Part shown: piece by piece, positions 11,061 to 19,323 of the stretch
Layout: every line of letters begins with the position of its first letter
How positions within the stretch are numbered: position 1 is the first letter of the stretch
From: a virus
Length of the DNA: 47,495 bases
Direction: 5' to 3' (one strand)
IMG/VR virus record: IMGVR_UViG_3300042892_002959
Coordinates: 1 to 47,495 of that record
Translations under genes and position numbers: made by a program
Notes under the pieces: model-generated
What the model was told of the DNA's origin: nothing
The model's database searches: none
Seen by the model: the letters and a program-made list of their open reading frames with translations, nothing else

Positions 11061-12011
11061 ATGAACAAAATCACACAATATCTCGATTCGGCTTCAGCCG
11101 CTTATTATGCAGGCTCACCCTTTATTAGCGATGCACAGTTTGATACGCTTGCTGAAAGTGTGGGTTATGGTGCTGTGGGTGCTAAACAAAATTCCAAAAC
11201 CGAGCGACACCTGTACCAGATGTACAGTTTACAAAAGTATTACGAAGATGAAGGAACCCAACCACTCCAAGGTATTCGAGGCATTGCTACTAGTATTAAG
11301 CTGGACGGGGCAGCTCTTAGCCTACTTTATGTTGATGGTAATCTTGTTCGAGTTCTTACCCGTGGGGATGGTGTAGAAGGTCAAATTGTCACAGACAAAT
11401 TCTTGGGCAATCCTATTGTACCGCAAACAGTACCATTTCAAGGCGTACATCAAGTTACTGGCGAGATTGTTGCTCCGATCAACATTGAGAATAGCCGTAA
11501 CTACGCAGCAGGTGCACTTAACCTAAAAGACCTAAACGAGTTTCGCTCACGTGCACTCAGCTTTTTTGCTTATGGTGTACAGCCTAGCTTGCACGATACT
11601 TTTAACGCAGACATGAATACGCTACGTTTGGCAGGTTTTGGTGTAATCAATGAACCAGACCTTGACAAAATCTTCCCATGTGATGGACTTGTGTTCCGAG
11701 TCAACGACAATGCCCAGTTTTATGAACTGGGCTACACAGCCAAGCATCCCAGAGGTGCGTATGCTAAAAAAGAGCGTGCCGCTCATGTCGAAACCACGTT
11801 GCTTGCAGTTGAGTGGCAAGTTGGCAAATCCGGCAAAGTTACCCCTGTTGCCATGCTAGAACCAGTATTTATTGGCGATGCCTTGGTCAGCCGAGCAACA
11901 TTAAATAATCCAGGGTTTATCGAAATGCTAGACCTACGTATTGGTGACCGAGTGGCTGTTATCAGAGCCGGAGAAATTATTCCTTGCATCTTGCACAAAG
12001 TTGATGCTTGA
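11061..12011 (+). CDS. ligA: NAD+-dependent DNA ligase, N-terminal half (adenylation and OB domains)
   Basis: The 316-residue protein matches the first half of LigA. A short Ia domain (YYAGSPFISDAQFDTLAE, about residues 15-32) binds NAD+, the catalytic lysine is K80 in SIKLDG, and TRGDGVEGQ, CDGLVFRV and YTAKHPRGAYAKKE are the nucleotidyltransferase motifs. The OB fold ends at VIRAGEIIPC. It stops where LigA would continue into its zinc finger. The rest of LigA is encoded 71 nt downstream from a separate promoter. The two chains should assemble into a nick-sealing ligase, as in phage T5, which also has a split NAD+ ligase. The mRNA is probably leaderless. Confidence 0.9.
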   Translation: MNKITQYLDSASAAYYAGSPFISDAQFDTLAESVGYGAVGAKQNSKTERHLYQMYSLQKYYEDEGTQPLQGIRGIATSIKLDGAALSLLYVDGNLVRVLTRGDGVEGQIVTDKFLGNPIVPQTVPFQGVHQVTGEIVAPINIENSRNYAAGALNLKDLNEFRSRALSFFAYGVQPSLHDTFNADMNTLRLAGFGVINEPDLDKIFPCDGLVFRVNDNAQFYELGYTAKHPRGAYAKKERAAHVETTLLAVEWQVGKSGKVTPVAMLEPVFIGDALVSRATLNNPGFIEMLDLRIGDRVAVIRAGEIIPCILHKVDA

Positions 12012-12028
12012 GGAGTAAAAATTTACAC

Positions 12029-12057
12029 TTGTCAAACCATACCTAATCCAGTATAAT
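12029..12057 (+). promoter_or_regulatory. Sigma70-type promoter between ligase halves
   Basis: TTGTCA (12029-12034), a 17-bp spacer and TATAAT (12052-12057). It lies in the 71-nt gap between the two ligase genes and allows the C-terminal half to be expressed separately. Confidence 0.85.
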
Positions 12058-12082
12058 ATAGTCTACAAAGTGATAAAACAAC

Positions 12083-12850
12083 ATGAAGATAGAAATCCCA
12101 ACAACCTGCCCCTGCTGTGATTATAAACTTGAATTGGTCAACGACCAATTGTTTTGTCGCAACACAGCTTGCGGTGCACAGCTGGGCAAAAAAGTTGAAC
12201 ACTTTTGCAAGACACTAGGTATCAAAGGCATGGGTCCCAAGAGTGTTGAAAAACTCAATCTCCAAGACCTAACTGAGTTATTTTATCTTGACCAAGATAG
12301 TGTAACGGAAGCCTTGGGTAGTGAAAAAACTGCACTCAAATTGCTTGATGAAATTGATCGTGCTCGGAGTGCCGACTTAGCCATAGTGTTGGCTAGTTTC
12401 AGTATTCCACTTGTGGGTGCTACGGCATCACAAAAGATTTGCAGTGTGGTTGAACATATTAATGAAATCAACTACGAAACTTGCAAACAAGCTGGCCTAG
12501 GCGACAAAGTTACAGAAAACTTAGTTGGCTGGCTACAAACAGATTTCCCTGACTTACAAGAGTTTTTGCCGTTCTCTTTTAAGTCCAATCGTAATTCCAC
12601 TACAACCAGTAACAATAATTCTAAGACTGTTTGTATCACTGGAAAACTATCTTCTTACAAAACTAAAGCAGAAGCATATAAAGCTCTGGAAATTGCCGGT
12701 TACAAGGCAGTAGAGACTGTAACAAAAACCACAGACTATTTAGTCGATGAAGAAGATAAAGCTAGTACAAAACGCAAAAAAGCCGAATCCCTTGGCATCC
12801 AAATCATAACAAACCTAAATACTTTCTTGAAAGAAAATAAAAATGACTGA
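12083..12850 (+). CDS. ligA: NAD+-dependent DNA ligase, C-terminal half (zinc finger, HhH, BRCT)
   Basis: The 255-residue protein carries the rest of LigA. It has a four-Cys zinc finger (C9, C12, C25, C30), and then helix-hairpin-helix segments (LGIKGMGPKSVEKL, and SIPLVGATASQKI). A Ser/Thr/Asn-rich linker follows (about 168-175). The C-terminal BRCT domain begins KTVCITGKLSSYKTK and contains KTTDYLVDEE. It starts at the point homologous to 'IPTHCPVC' of bacterial LigA, so the split lies cleanly in an interdomain linker. It needs the adenylation half to seal DNA. Its 3' end overlaps the next gene by 8 nt. Confidence 0.9.
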   Translation: MKIEIPTTCPCCDYKLELVNDQLFCRNTACGAQLGKKVEHFCKTLGIKGMGPKSVEKLNLQDLTELFYLDQDSVTEALGSEKTALKLLDEIDRARSADLAIVLASFSIPLVGATASQKICSVVEHINEINYETCKQAGLGDKVTENLVGWLQTDFPDLQEFLPFSFKSNRNSTTTSNNNSKTVCITGKLSSYKTKAEAYKALEIAGYKAVETVTKTTDYLVDEEDKASTKRKKAESLGIQIITNLNTFLKENKND

Positions 12851-13592
12851 AAAAACAACTAAAAACTGGTCTGACGAAGCTGTTGACCAACTGATGAACA
12901 TCGTTGGCAGCGAAAGCCCCGTTAGCGTTGAAGCCGTTGAGCGTGCTGCTGAACAATTGGGTAAAACCACTCGTAGTATTGCATCAAAACTGCGTCAACT
13001 AGACCGTGAAGTTGCAAGTCTTGCCAAAGAAAAAACCAGTGCGTTTACTGCTGACGAAGGCGCTGATCTTGCCGATTTCGTTAGTGCAAATGCTGGTAAC
13101 TTAACCTACAAAGAAATTGCCGAAAACTTTGCTGATGGTAAATTCAGTGCCAAGCAAATCCAAGGTAAATTGCTTGCCTTAGAATTGACCGGCAGTGTTA
13201 AGCCAGCTGAAAAAGTTGAAGTTGCTCGTACTTACACAGAAGCCGAAGAAATGACTTTTGTGCGTATGGCAGATGCTGGCAGCTATATTGAAGAAATCGC
13301 AGCTAAGCTCAACAAGACTGTTGCCTCAGTTCGCGGTAAAGCACTGAGCCTGACACGCAAAGGTCAGATTGCTAAGATTCCAGCACAAAAAGAATCTCAT
13401 GCCAAAGAGTCGGTTGACCAAGTAACTGCCATTGGTAGCGCTATCCACACTATGACTGTGGCTGAAATTGCTGCCAAAGTTGACAAAACAGAGCGTGGTC
13501 TGCGTACATTGCTGACTCGCCGTGGTATCAAAGTTGCTGACTATGATGGTGCAGCTAAAAAAGCCAAAGCCGAAGCTAAAGCAGCCGCTTAA
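12843..13592 (+). CDS. Multi-repeat Myb/HTH-like DNA-binding candidate
   Basis: The 249-residue protein has about three similar helical repeats, each starting with an aromatic-(S/T)-x-(D/E)-E box. They are WSDEAVDQLMNI (about residue 9), FTADEGADLADFV (about 68) and YTEAEEMTFVRMAD (about 130). Each ends in a recognition-like helix: KTTRSIASKLRQL, SAKQIQGKLLAL and KTVASVRGKALSL. A fourth HTH (TVAEIAAKVDKTERGLRTLL) and a Lys/Ala-rich tail follow. This looks like tandem Myb/SANT-type repeats. It could be a transcription or replication accessory factor. It overlaps the ligase C-terminal gene and ends at a strong terminator. The function is inferred only from the fold. Confidence 0.65.
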   Translation: MTEKTTKNWSDEAVDQLMNIVGSESPVSVEAVERAAEQLGKTTRSIASKLRQLDREVASLAKEKTSAFTADEGADLADFVSANAGNLTYKEIAENFADGKFSAKQIQGKLLALELTGSVKPAEKVEVARTYTEAEEMTFVRMADAGSYIEEIAAKLNKTVASVRGKALSLTRKGQIAKIPAQKESHAKESVDQVTAIGSAIHTMTVAEIAAKVDKTERGLRTLLTRRGIKVADYDGAAKKAKAEAKAAA

Positions 13593-13608
13593 TTTGGTTT
13601 AAACCAGT

Positions 13609-13642
13609 AGCCCGGGAGTTCCATAAAGCTCCCGGGCTTTTT
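13609..13642 (+). terminator. Rho-independent terminator
   Basis: The perfect 10-bp stem AGCCCGGGAG/CTCCCGGGCT with a 10-nt loop is followed by tttttc. It ends the ligase/HTH transcript. Confidence 0.93.
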
Positions 13643-13662
13643 CTGTTTAGGAGGTTCATAGT

Positions 13663-13962
13663 ATGAAGGTAACTATCACATACCATGACAACGAGTCGTT
13701 TACGATGGAAGAAGTCGTTAAACAGGCTGTGCATAATTATGGAAAAGCCGCACAAGTAGAAATCACGCCAGAATCTACAATGGCTTATGACCACATCTAT
13801 TTCGGATTACAGCAGTTGATAACTCATGAACAATTGAGTTTGCTGTATGATAGTGGTGCAACTTATCAACAAGATTTAAAAAAACTACGAGAGCAAGTAA
13901 TGTACAAGATTACTGAAATCGTAGATCAAGTTATTATCGACAATGAAGCGAAAGTAGGGTAA
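13663..13962 (+). CDS. Conserved phage hypothetical protein (99 aa)
   Basis: The protein starts KVTITYHDNESFTMEEVV and has the central motif ITPESTMAYDHIYFGLQQLI (about residues 38-57), then a helical acidic C-terminus. From memory, small phage proteins with an 'AYDHIYFALQQL' motif occur near replication genes of T4-like phages. Their function is unknown. A strong ribosome binding site (aggagg) precedes the ATG. It is 2 nt from the helicase gene and probably shares its transcript. No promoter is visible between the upstream terminator and this gene. Confidence 0.7.
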   Translation: MKVTITYHDNESFTMEEVVKQAVHNYGKAAQVEITPESTMAYDHIYFGLQQLITHEQLSLLYDSGATYQQDLKKLREQVMYKITEIVDQVIIDNEAKVG

Positions 13963-13964
13963 CT

Positions 13965-15353
13965 TTGGATACTAGTGCAGTAGTCTTAAACAAATTATTA
14001 ACTGAGCGTAACCTAGATATCTGGGCTAAGCTCAAGTTGGTATTTTTAGACCCTGCGTATTCTTCCTTGTACAGCGTAGTAAATAAATACTACGAAAAGT
14101 ACAGCGCAATTCCGTCTTTTGACGATCTTGAGCTAACCTTAAGGGAGGGTCCGGCGTCTAAAACACTGGCAACTCTCCGGTTAACCGAGGTACCAGACGT
14201 TTCCGCAGAAGTAGCCCTGGACGCATTAATCGACCAGTATACTCAAAACGAAACGGTAAAATTATTAGATAAATTCGTAGACAAATTACCCCTCTACGAT
14301 ACAAATGAAATAAAAGAAAACTTAGCTACAATCGCACTTACGATTGAAGAAAAGACCCACACAAGCGAAAAAGTGTTTACAATGGCTGACATGATGATGT
14401 TCAGCCATCCAGAAGATTTGGAAAAAGAACGTGTTTACCTTGGTCTTAATAACGGCTTTGACAGTGTGCTTGGTGGCGTGGCTCGCCAAGAACTCATTCT
14501 CATTGGGGGTAAACGGGGATCTGGTAAATCTATTGCTAGTAGCAATCTTTTTGTTAATCAATATGAGTCTGGTAACAGTAGTATTTATTTTAGTATTGAA
14601 ATGACTGCCAAAGAGACAATGGAGCGTAACTTGTCAATCTTGGCAAATGTTAATCTTCAAAATCTCAAGCAACATAAACTAACAGATGACGAGCTTTTCA
14701 GAGTTGTTAAGGCTCGTGCTGAAATGTTTGTTGATAGCGGTGATCTAGTGTCAGAGTTTTTACGTCACCGTGACCGTTTTAAGTTTGAAGAAACACTAGT
14801 CAGAAACTGTGTGCTAAAACCAGATAATCAAATGATTATTGTTGACGACCGTGACTTGACCCTAAGCAGTATCGACTTACATATCGGCAAAGCCAAGGCC
14901 AAGTTTGGTGATAAACTCAAACTGGTAGTAGTTGACTACTTAAACCAAATTGCAATTGAAGGCACAGATATTTATGATTGGAAGCCGCAGATTGAAGTAT
15001 CAAAAAAGCTCAAGAATCTGGCCCGTAAGTACGAGATTGTTATGGTTTCCCCTTATCAGATCGACGCCAACGGTGAAGCCCGTTTCGCCAAAGGTATTCT
15101 TGATGCAGCAGACATTGCCCTTACTATGGAAGCGCATGATAAAGAAACCAATGCTATCAGCTTCGCCACAACTAAAATTCGCGGCGGCAAGGAAATGGCA
15201 TTTACTTGCCCGATTGATTGGGATACCTTACGTATCAGCCCACAATCGGTGGATAAGCCGCAAGCTAAAGAGCCGATTAAAAAAGTAAAGAAAAATCAGG
15301 AAGAAGTAGTGCCGGTTAATGACTCCGGCGCAGACTTACCTTGGAACGCATAA
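13965..15353 (+). CDS. Replicative DNA helicase, DnaB/SF4 type
   Basis: The 462-residue protein is a DnaB-type hexameric helicase. An N-terminal helical region (about residues 1-140) precedes the RecA-like ATPase core, with Walker A GGKRGSGKS (181-189), FSIEM, and Walker B LVVVDYL (320-326). Arg and Gln motifs follow (SPYQID about 362-367, TKIRGG). It would unwind DNA at the replication fork together with the primase encoded next (1 nt gap). The TTG at 13965 is the start; an AGGG element lies about 6 nt upstream and there is no nearby in-frame ATG. The Lys-rich C-terminal tail ends ADLPWNA. Confidence 0.9.
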   Translation: MDTSAVVLNKLLTERNLDIWAKLKLVFLDPAYSSLYSVVNKYYEKYSAIPSFDDLELTLREGPASKTLATLRLTEVPDVSAEVALDALIDQYTQNETVKLLDKFVDKLPLYDTNEIKENLATIALTIEEKTHTSEKVFTMADMMMFSHPEDLEKERVYLGLNNGFDSVLGGVARQELILIGGKRGSGKSIASSNLFVNQYESGNSSIYFSIEMTAKETMERNLSILANVNLQNLKQHKLTDDELFRVVKARAEMFVDSGDLVSEFLRHRDRFKFEETLVRNCVLKPDNQMIIVDDRDLTLSSIDLHIGKAKAKFGDKLKLVVVDYLNQIAIEGTDIYDWKPQIEVSKKLKNLARKYEIVMVSPYQIDANGEARFAKGILDAADIALTMEAHDKETNAISFATTKIRGGKEMAFTCPIDWDTLRISPQSVDKPQAKEPIKKVKKNQEEVVPVNDSGADLPWNA

Positions 15354-15354
15354 T

Positions 15355-16209
15355 ATGTCAGACCCAGTACTAGAACTCATACAGAAAAACAATCTAGCGT
15401 TCAGCGTGTCTGGGCGCGACTACTTAATCAAATGTTTAAATCCAGATCATCAAGATTCAAATCCTAGTTTTCGAGTAGACAAAGTAACGGGTGTGGCCCA
15501 TTGCTTTGCTTGCGGATTTAAAACAAATCTTTTCAAGTACTATGGTGTATTCACCAATTTAGTACCAATGAAGATTTTGGCATTAAAAGAAAAGCTGGAT
15601 GCACTCAAGAAGTTCGGACAGGAGCTAGAACTACCACAAGGCTACACACCTTGGACAAAACAGTTTCGTGGCATTAGCCCAGCAACTCTCAAACACTTTG
15701 GGGCTTTTTATACCAATCAAGTAGAAAAGCTACAAGATCGTATTATCTTTCCAATCAAAGATATTACCAATAAAACGCAAGTGTTTGTTGGCCGACACAC
15801 AATGTCACAAGGCAATCCAAGATATATCAACTATCCTAGTGGTGTAAAGATTCCGCTTTACCCAGCACATTTACCCAGCGGATATAATTCAATGGTAATT
15901 GTTGAAGGTTTGTTTGATATGCTAAACTTATACGACAATGGTTGTGAGAATGTTGTATGTGCTTTTGGCACTAACACCCTTCAGAATGATATTAAATCAA
16001 AACTTTTACCATTCCGAGCACAAGGCATTACACACATCTATGTTCTATTTGACGGAGATGATGCAGGCCGAAGCGCAGCAAAAAACCTTGAACCCCTGCT
16101 AAAAGCAGAAGGGTTTATTGTTGAAATCGTTGAGCTACCTGATGGTACTGACCCAGGCGACTTAGATATCGAAAATGTCCGCAGTATCGCAGAGTACGTA
16201 AATAAATGA
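15355..16209 (+). CDS. DnaG-type DNA primase
   Basis: The 284-residue protein is a short DnaG-like primase. The N-terminal zinc-binding domain has C27-x4-H32 and C50-x-x-C53 (AHCFACGF). The TOPRIM core has VIVEGLFD (E184) and LFDGDDAG (D233, D235). DnaG zinc domains usually precede a separate RNA polymerase domain; the length here suggests a compact primase. It synthesises RNA primers for the replication fork alongside the DnaB-type helicase. The ATG follows the helicase stop codon by 1 nt, and the next gene overlaps by 4 nt (ATGA). Confidence 0.88.
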   Translation: MSDPVLELIQKNNLAFSVSGRDYLIKCLNPDHQDSNPSFRVDKVTGVAHCFACGFKTNLFKYYGVFTNLVPMKILALKEKLDALKKFGQELELPQGYTPWTKQFRGISPATLKHFGAFYTNQVEKLQDRIIFPIKDITNKTQVFVGRHTMSQGNPRYINYPSGVKIPLYPAHLPSGYNSMVIVEGLFDMLNLYDNGCENVVCAFGTNTLQNDIKSKLLPFRAQGITHIYVLFDGDDAGRSAAKNLEPLLKAEGFIVEIVELPDGTDPGDLDIENVRSIAEYVNK

Positions 16210-16409
16210 ACTTGACAGATAAGCAAAAACTTGATATAATACTTGAAGCATTGCACATCATAGGCAGCTATGAAACGTGTGATTGCGGATGCCCCTATAA
16301 CCGAAAAGCCAGGATTGCAGGTAAACCTGCTCACACTTGGTATATTGCCAATGAAGCATTAAAAGCTGTTGGCCAGGAAATAAAAACATATGAAAATTGC
16401 AGTTATTGA
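16206..16409 (+). CDS. Small phage protein between primase and polymerase (67 aa)
   Basis: The frame starts with the ATGA overlap of the primase gene. The protein contains a Cys cluster, ETCDCGCPYN (three Cys), after a helix (KQKLDIILEALHIIG), and ends with a second helix (WYIANEALKAVGQEI). The Cys residues could bind metal but no known finger is matched. A strong promoter is embedded in its first 35 bases, so part of this gene is also the leader of the polymerase mRNA. Its 3' end overlaps the polymerase gene by 20 nt. Confidence 0.6.
   Translation: MNLTDKQKLDIILEALHIIGSYETCDCGCPYNRKARIAGKPAHTWYIANEALKAVGQEIKTYENCSY
16212..16240 (+). promoter_or_regulatory. Sigma70-type promoter inside a gene, for DNA polymerase
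   Basis: TTGACA (16212-16217), a 17-bp spacer and TATAAT (16235-16240). It lies inside the start of the 67-aa gene and about 150 nt upstream of the DNA polymerase. Confidence 0.85.
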
Positions 16410-18684
16410 CAAAGCACCTAATCGTACCCGGTATTCAGACTACTTTGAGTTTGAATTCGACCAGTATCACATGAGTTCGGTGCCAATTACCAAATTGCTG
16501 AAAAAAGATGTAGACTTGCAGGTAGACTTGGAACCCTACGACTTTGTAGTCTTAGTCGGTGCAGAGGCTGCTAAAGAATACGCCAAGATTACCTCAGTAA
16601 CCAACATGGCCGGACAGCTTGTTAACGACAGGTTTATTGCCATTTCAAACCCCGCAATGCTTAGCTTCAAACCTGAAGGCAAGCCTGACTTTCAGCGTGC
16701 TGTGGATCGTATTCACAAGTATGTAAAAGGTCAGCTAAAGCCCACAGTACAGGGTGATTTTAAAGGCATTGATAGTACCGCCGAAGCCAAAGATTTCTTG
16801 CGAGAAGTATTAGACAATGCTCAAGGCTATGTTGCCTGGGACACGGAAACAACTTGTCTTTACCCACGAGACGGTTATGTACTTGGTGTGTCAATGAGCT
16901 ACAAAACCAAACACGGTCGCTATATCTTAACCGATTGCCTAGACGACGAGTGCATGGATTTGCTCAAACAAATTGCCAACAACTTCTATACAGTGTTTCA
17001 TAACATGAAGTTTGACTACAAGATGATTGAATATCATCTTGGCATTAGCTTTCCACGTGATCGTGTACATGATACAATGGTCATGCACTATGTGTTGGAT
17101 GAAACTGACAGTCATGGTCTAAAACCACTGGCCCTAAAGTACACCGATTACGGTGACTATGATTCAGAGTTAGATGACTTTAAAAAGGCATACTGTGCAG
17201 CACATGGTTTGCTGCAAGATGATTTTACTTATGACCTTATTCCATTCGACACTATTAGCCGTTACGCTTCGATTGACACTGCCGTTACATACGACCTTTT
17301 CCACAAGTTCTGGCCGATTGTTCAGGCCAATGACAAACTGCGTAAAGTTTATTCGGAAATCTTGATTCCAGGCACATTGTTCTTGATGGATATGGAAGAA
17401 GTTGGTATTCCTATGAGTACTGAACGCATGGCCGCTGCTAGCAAATACCTGGATCAAGAGATTGAAGCTGCCAAGCAGGTTGTGTATAGCTTTGATGCAG
17501 TAAAGCAATATGAAAAAGATTCTGGAAAAATATTCAACCCTAACTCAGTTATGCAGCTTCGTGTTGTGCTTTTTGATTACCTGGGGCTCAGCCCTACAGG
17601 TAAGAAAACTGCTACCGGAGCCGTCTCAACTGATGCAGAAGTGCTCGGAGAATTATCTGAAGAACACCCACTGCCTGCGGCTATCTTAAAGGTTCGTCAG
17701 CTTGGCAAGATTCAAAACACATATATTCAAAAGATTCTACCAGAAATTGACCGCGATGGTCGTATTCGTACGAATTTTAATCTTATCTTTACTACTAGCG
17801 GTCGTCTTAGTAGTAGTGGCAAGTTCAACGCTCAGCAAATACCTCGCGACGACCCTATTATCAAGGGTTGTATTGAAGCTCCAGCAGGATATAAGGTTGT
17901 ATCGCAAGACTTGACCACAGCTGAAATGTACTATGCAGCTGTGTTAAGTGGTGACAAGAATTTGCAAGAAGTTTTTAGCTCAGGCGGTGACTTTCACTCA
18001 ACAATTGCTAAAATGGTGTTTAGTCTACCCTGTGCAGTTGAAGATGTTAAAAAGCTGTTTGGGTCAATGCGTCAATCGGCTAAGGCTATTTCGTTCGGCA
18101 TCTTGTACGGTTCAGGCGCTAACAAGGTTGCTCAAACCGTTACTAAAGGTTTGCCAGATGGTGAAAGCTATCCAGTTGAACAGGCTCGTGATGATATTAA
18201 GCAATACTTTACAAAATTCAGTAAGCTAAAACGTTGGCTTGAAGATCGCAAAAACTTTATTCAACAAAATGGTTACACATACTCATTCTTTGGCAGAAAG
18301 CGCAGACTACCTAATGTGTTTAGCGCAGATAAAGGCATTGCAGCTCACGAAGTCCGTAGTGGAATTAACGCCGAAGTACAGTCACTTGCCAGTGATGTTA
18401 ACCTACTTGGAGCTATGCGAACAGCAACAGAGGTTAAAGAGAAACGGCTAGATGCTAAGATCTTTATGCTTGTTCATGACTCGATTGTTGCGCTTGTAAA
18501 AGACGAAGATGTGGTGGAATACTGCGAGATCCTAAAGCGTAACACTCAACACAGTTGGGGCTGTGAAATCCCTAACACTCCAATTGGTGTAGATCAAGAT
18601 ATTGGCGAGGACTATAGCTTTGGACACTTTAGCGAAACATACGAAATTATCGGAGATACACTGGCCCGTATTCAGGCTAGGTGA
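16390..18684 (+). CDS. polA: Family A DNA polymerase with 3'-5' exonuclease
   Basis: The 764-residue protein has an N-terminal region (about 1-140) without clear motifs. A 3'-5' exonuclease domain follows (AWDTETT, D151/E153; NMKFDYKMIEYHLG; SIDTAVTYDLF). The polymerase domain has motif A SQDLTTAEMYYAA (D507), motif B R561-K565-F569-Y573 (RQSAKAISFGILYGSG) and motif C LVHDSIV (H696-D697). The motif C catalytic segment is HDS rather than the usual HDE. It should be the replicative polymerase, acting with the helicase and primase upstream. No 5'-nuclease domain is present; that function is encoded separately at 25574. The last 83 nt overlap the next frame. Confidence 0.92.
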   Translation: MKIAVIDKAPNRTRYSDYFEFEFDQYHMSSVPITKLLKKDVDLQVDLEPYDFVVLVGAEAAKEYAKITSVTNMAGQLVNDRFIAISNPAMLSFKPEGKPDFQRAVDRIHKYVKGQLKPTVQGDFKGIDSTAEAKDFLREVLDNAQGYVAWDTETTCLYPRDGYVLGVSMSYKTKHGRYILTDCLDDECMDLLKQIANNFYTVFHNMKFDYKMIEYHLGISFPRDRVHDTMVMHYVLDETDSHGLKPLALKYTDYGDYDSELDDFKKAYCAAHGLLQDDFTYDLIPFDTISRYASIDTAVTYDLFHKFWPIVQANDKLRKVYSEILIPGTLFLMDMEEVGIPMSTERMAAASKYLDQEIEAAKQVVYSFDAVKQYEKDSGKIFNPNSVMQLRVVLFDYLGLSPTGKKTATGAVSTDAEVLGELSEEHPLPAAILKVRQLGKIQNTYIQKILPEIDRDGRIRTNFNLIFTTSGRLSSSGKFNAQQIPRDDPIIKGCIEAPAGYKVVSQDLTTAEMYYAAVLSGDKNLQEVFSSGGDFHSTIAKMVFSLPCAVEDVKKLFGSMRQSAKAISFGILYGSGANKVAQTVTKGLPDGESYPVEQARDDIKQYFTKFSKLKRWLEDRKNFIQQNGYTYSFFGRKRRLPNVFSADKGIAAHEVRSGINAEVQSLASDVNLLGAMRTATEVKEKRLDAKIFMLVHDSIVALVKDEDVVEYCEILKRNTQHSWGCEIPNTPIGVDQDIGEDYSFGHFSETYEIIGDTLARIQAR

Positions 18685-19171
18685 AACCGAACCCACACAG
18701 CGTGATAACTTAGTGTTCTATTATACTCACTATGTAGATGAGCTAAATTGTGAAACAGCAACTATTCGTGTAGTAGATGACCGTAACTTGCCGCAAGCCA
18801 ACCTTGGTTTGCGGCGACTTGCTCTTAAGGCCAGCGGTTCTCCATTGTTTCCAATTCGCACCGCTATCTACTTTTTAGCAGACTTGGTAAAACTTGCCAA
18901 GTCTACTACTTGGTTTGTTGATAGTAGTGGTAGAGTATTTCACTATGAAAAAACCACTCGCGCCAAACTCACCACAAAGAAGATCAAACAAGTTTTACCT
19001 GCTAGTGGCATTGGGTGTGTCTTTGAGTTGGTGGGAGTATCAAACCGATTCAAAGCCATGCAGCGGCCCAGCGAAACACAACTGTATGCTAGAGTACTGC
19101 AATTGGGCATGGGATATATTTTTTACGGGTTTTGTGAAACACACAAGCCCGATAGTTGGAGAATGGTATGA
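18602..19171 (+). CDS. Conserved phage protein of unknown function (189 aa)
   Basis: The best-formed part begins WPVFRLGETEPTQRDNLVFY. The protein continues with NLGLRRL, SPLFPIRTAIYFLADLVKL, STTWFVDSSGRVF and GCVFELVGVSNRFK, a beta-rich fold I have seen in T4-like phage proteins without assigned function. The start is uncertain: TTG 18602 (83 nt inside the polymerase gene) or TTG 18620. No ATG is available in frame. The stop codon overlaps the next gene by 4 nt (ATGA). A role in replication or transcription is possible from its position only. Confidence 0.65.
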   Translation: MARTIALDTLAKHTKLSEIHWPVFRLGETEPTQRDNLVFYYTHYVDELNCETATIRVVDDRNLPQANLGLRRLALKASGSPLFPIRTAIYFLADLVKLAKSTTWFVDSSGRVFHYEKTTRAKLTTKKIKQVLPASGIGCVFELVGVSNRFKAMQRPSETQLYARVLQLGMGYIFYGFCETHKPDSWRMV

Positions 19172-19323
19172 AACTTAATTATGTACAATATTGTGAGCAT
19201 TGTCAATGTCCAGTAGTAATATGTGGCAAATGTGGGAATAATACTTGTAATGGAGGATATGGTATTGTAGATGGCCTACCTTGTGATCAGTGTCCAAGTG
19301 CTTATGAGGAAGATAGTGCCTAA
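19168..19323 (+). CDS. Cys-rich zinc-binding small protein (51 aa)
   Basis: The frame starts with the ATGA overlap and encodes nine Cys residues in 51 positions: CEHCQCP, ICGKCG, NTCNGGYG and PCDQCPSAY. Several CxxC knuckles suggest one or two zinc ions. The NNxCNGGYG segment resembles DnaJ-type zinc repeats (CxxCxGxG) and is found, from memory, in small T4-like phage proteins. It may bind nucleic acid or proteins. It ends inside the start region of the helicase gene. Confidence 0.7.
   Translation: MKLNYVQYCEHCQCPVVICGKCGNNTCNGGYGIVDGLPCDQCPSAYEEDSA

Noticed and set aside
12011-12083. Ligase split caused by a frameshift error
   Set aside because: The halves are separated by 71 nt that contain a stop codon and a full promoter, and the break lies in an interdomain linker, so a simple sequencing error is unlikely.
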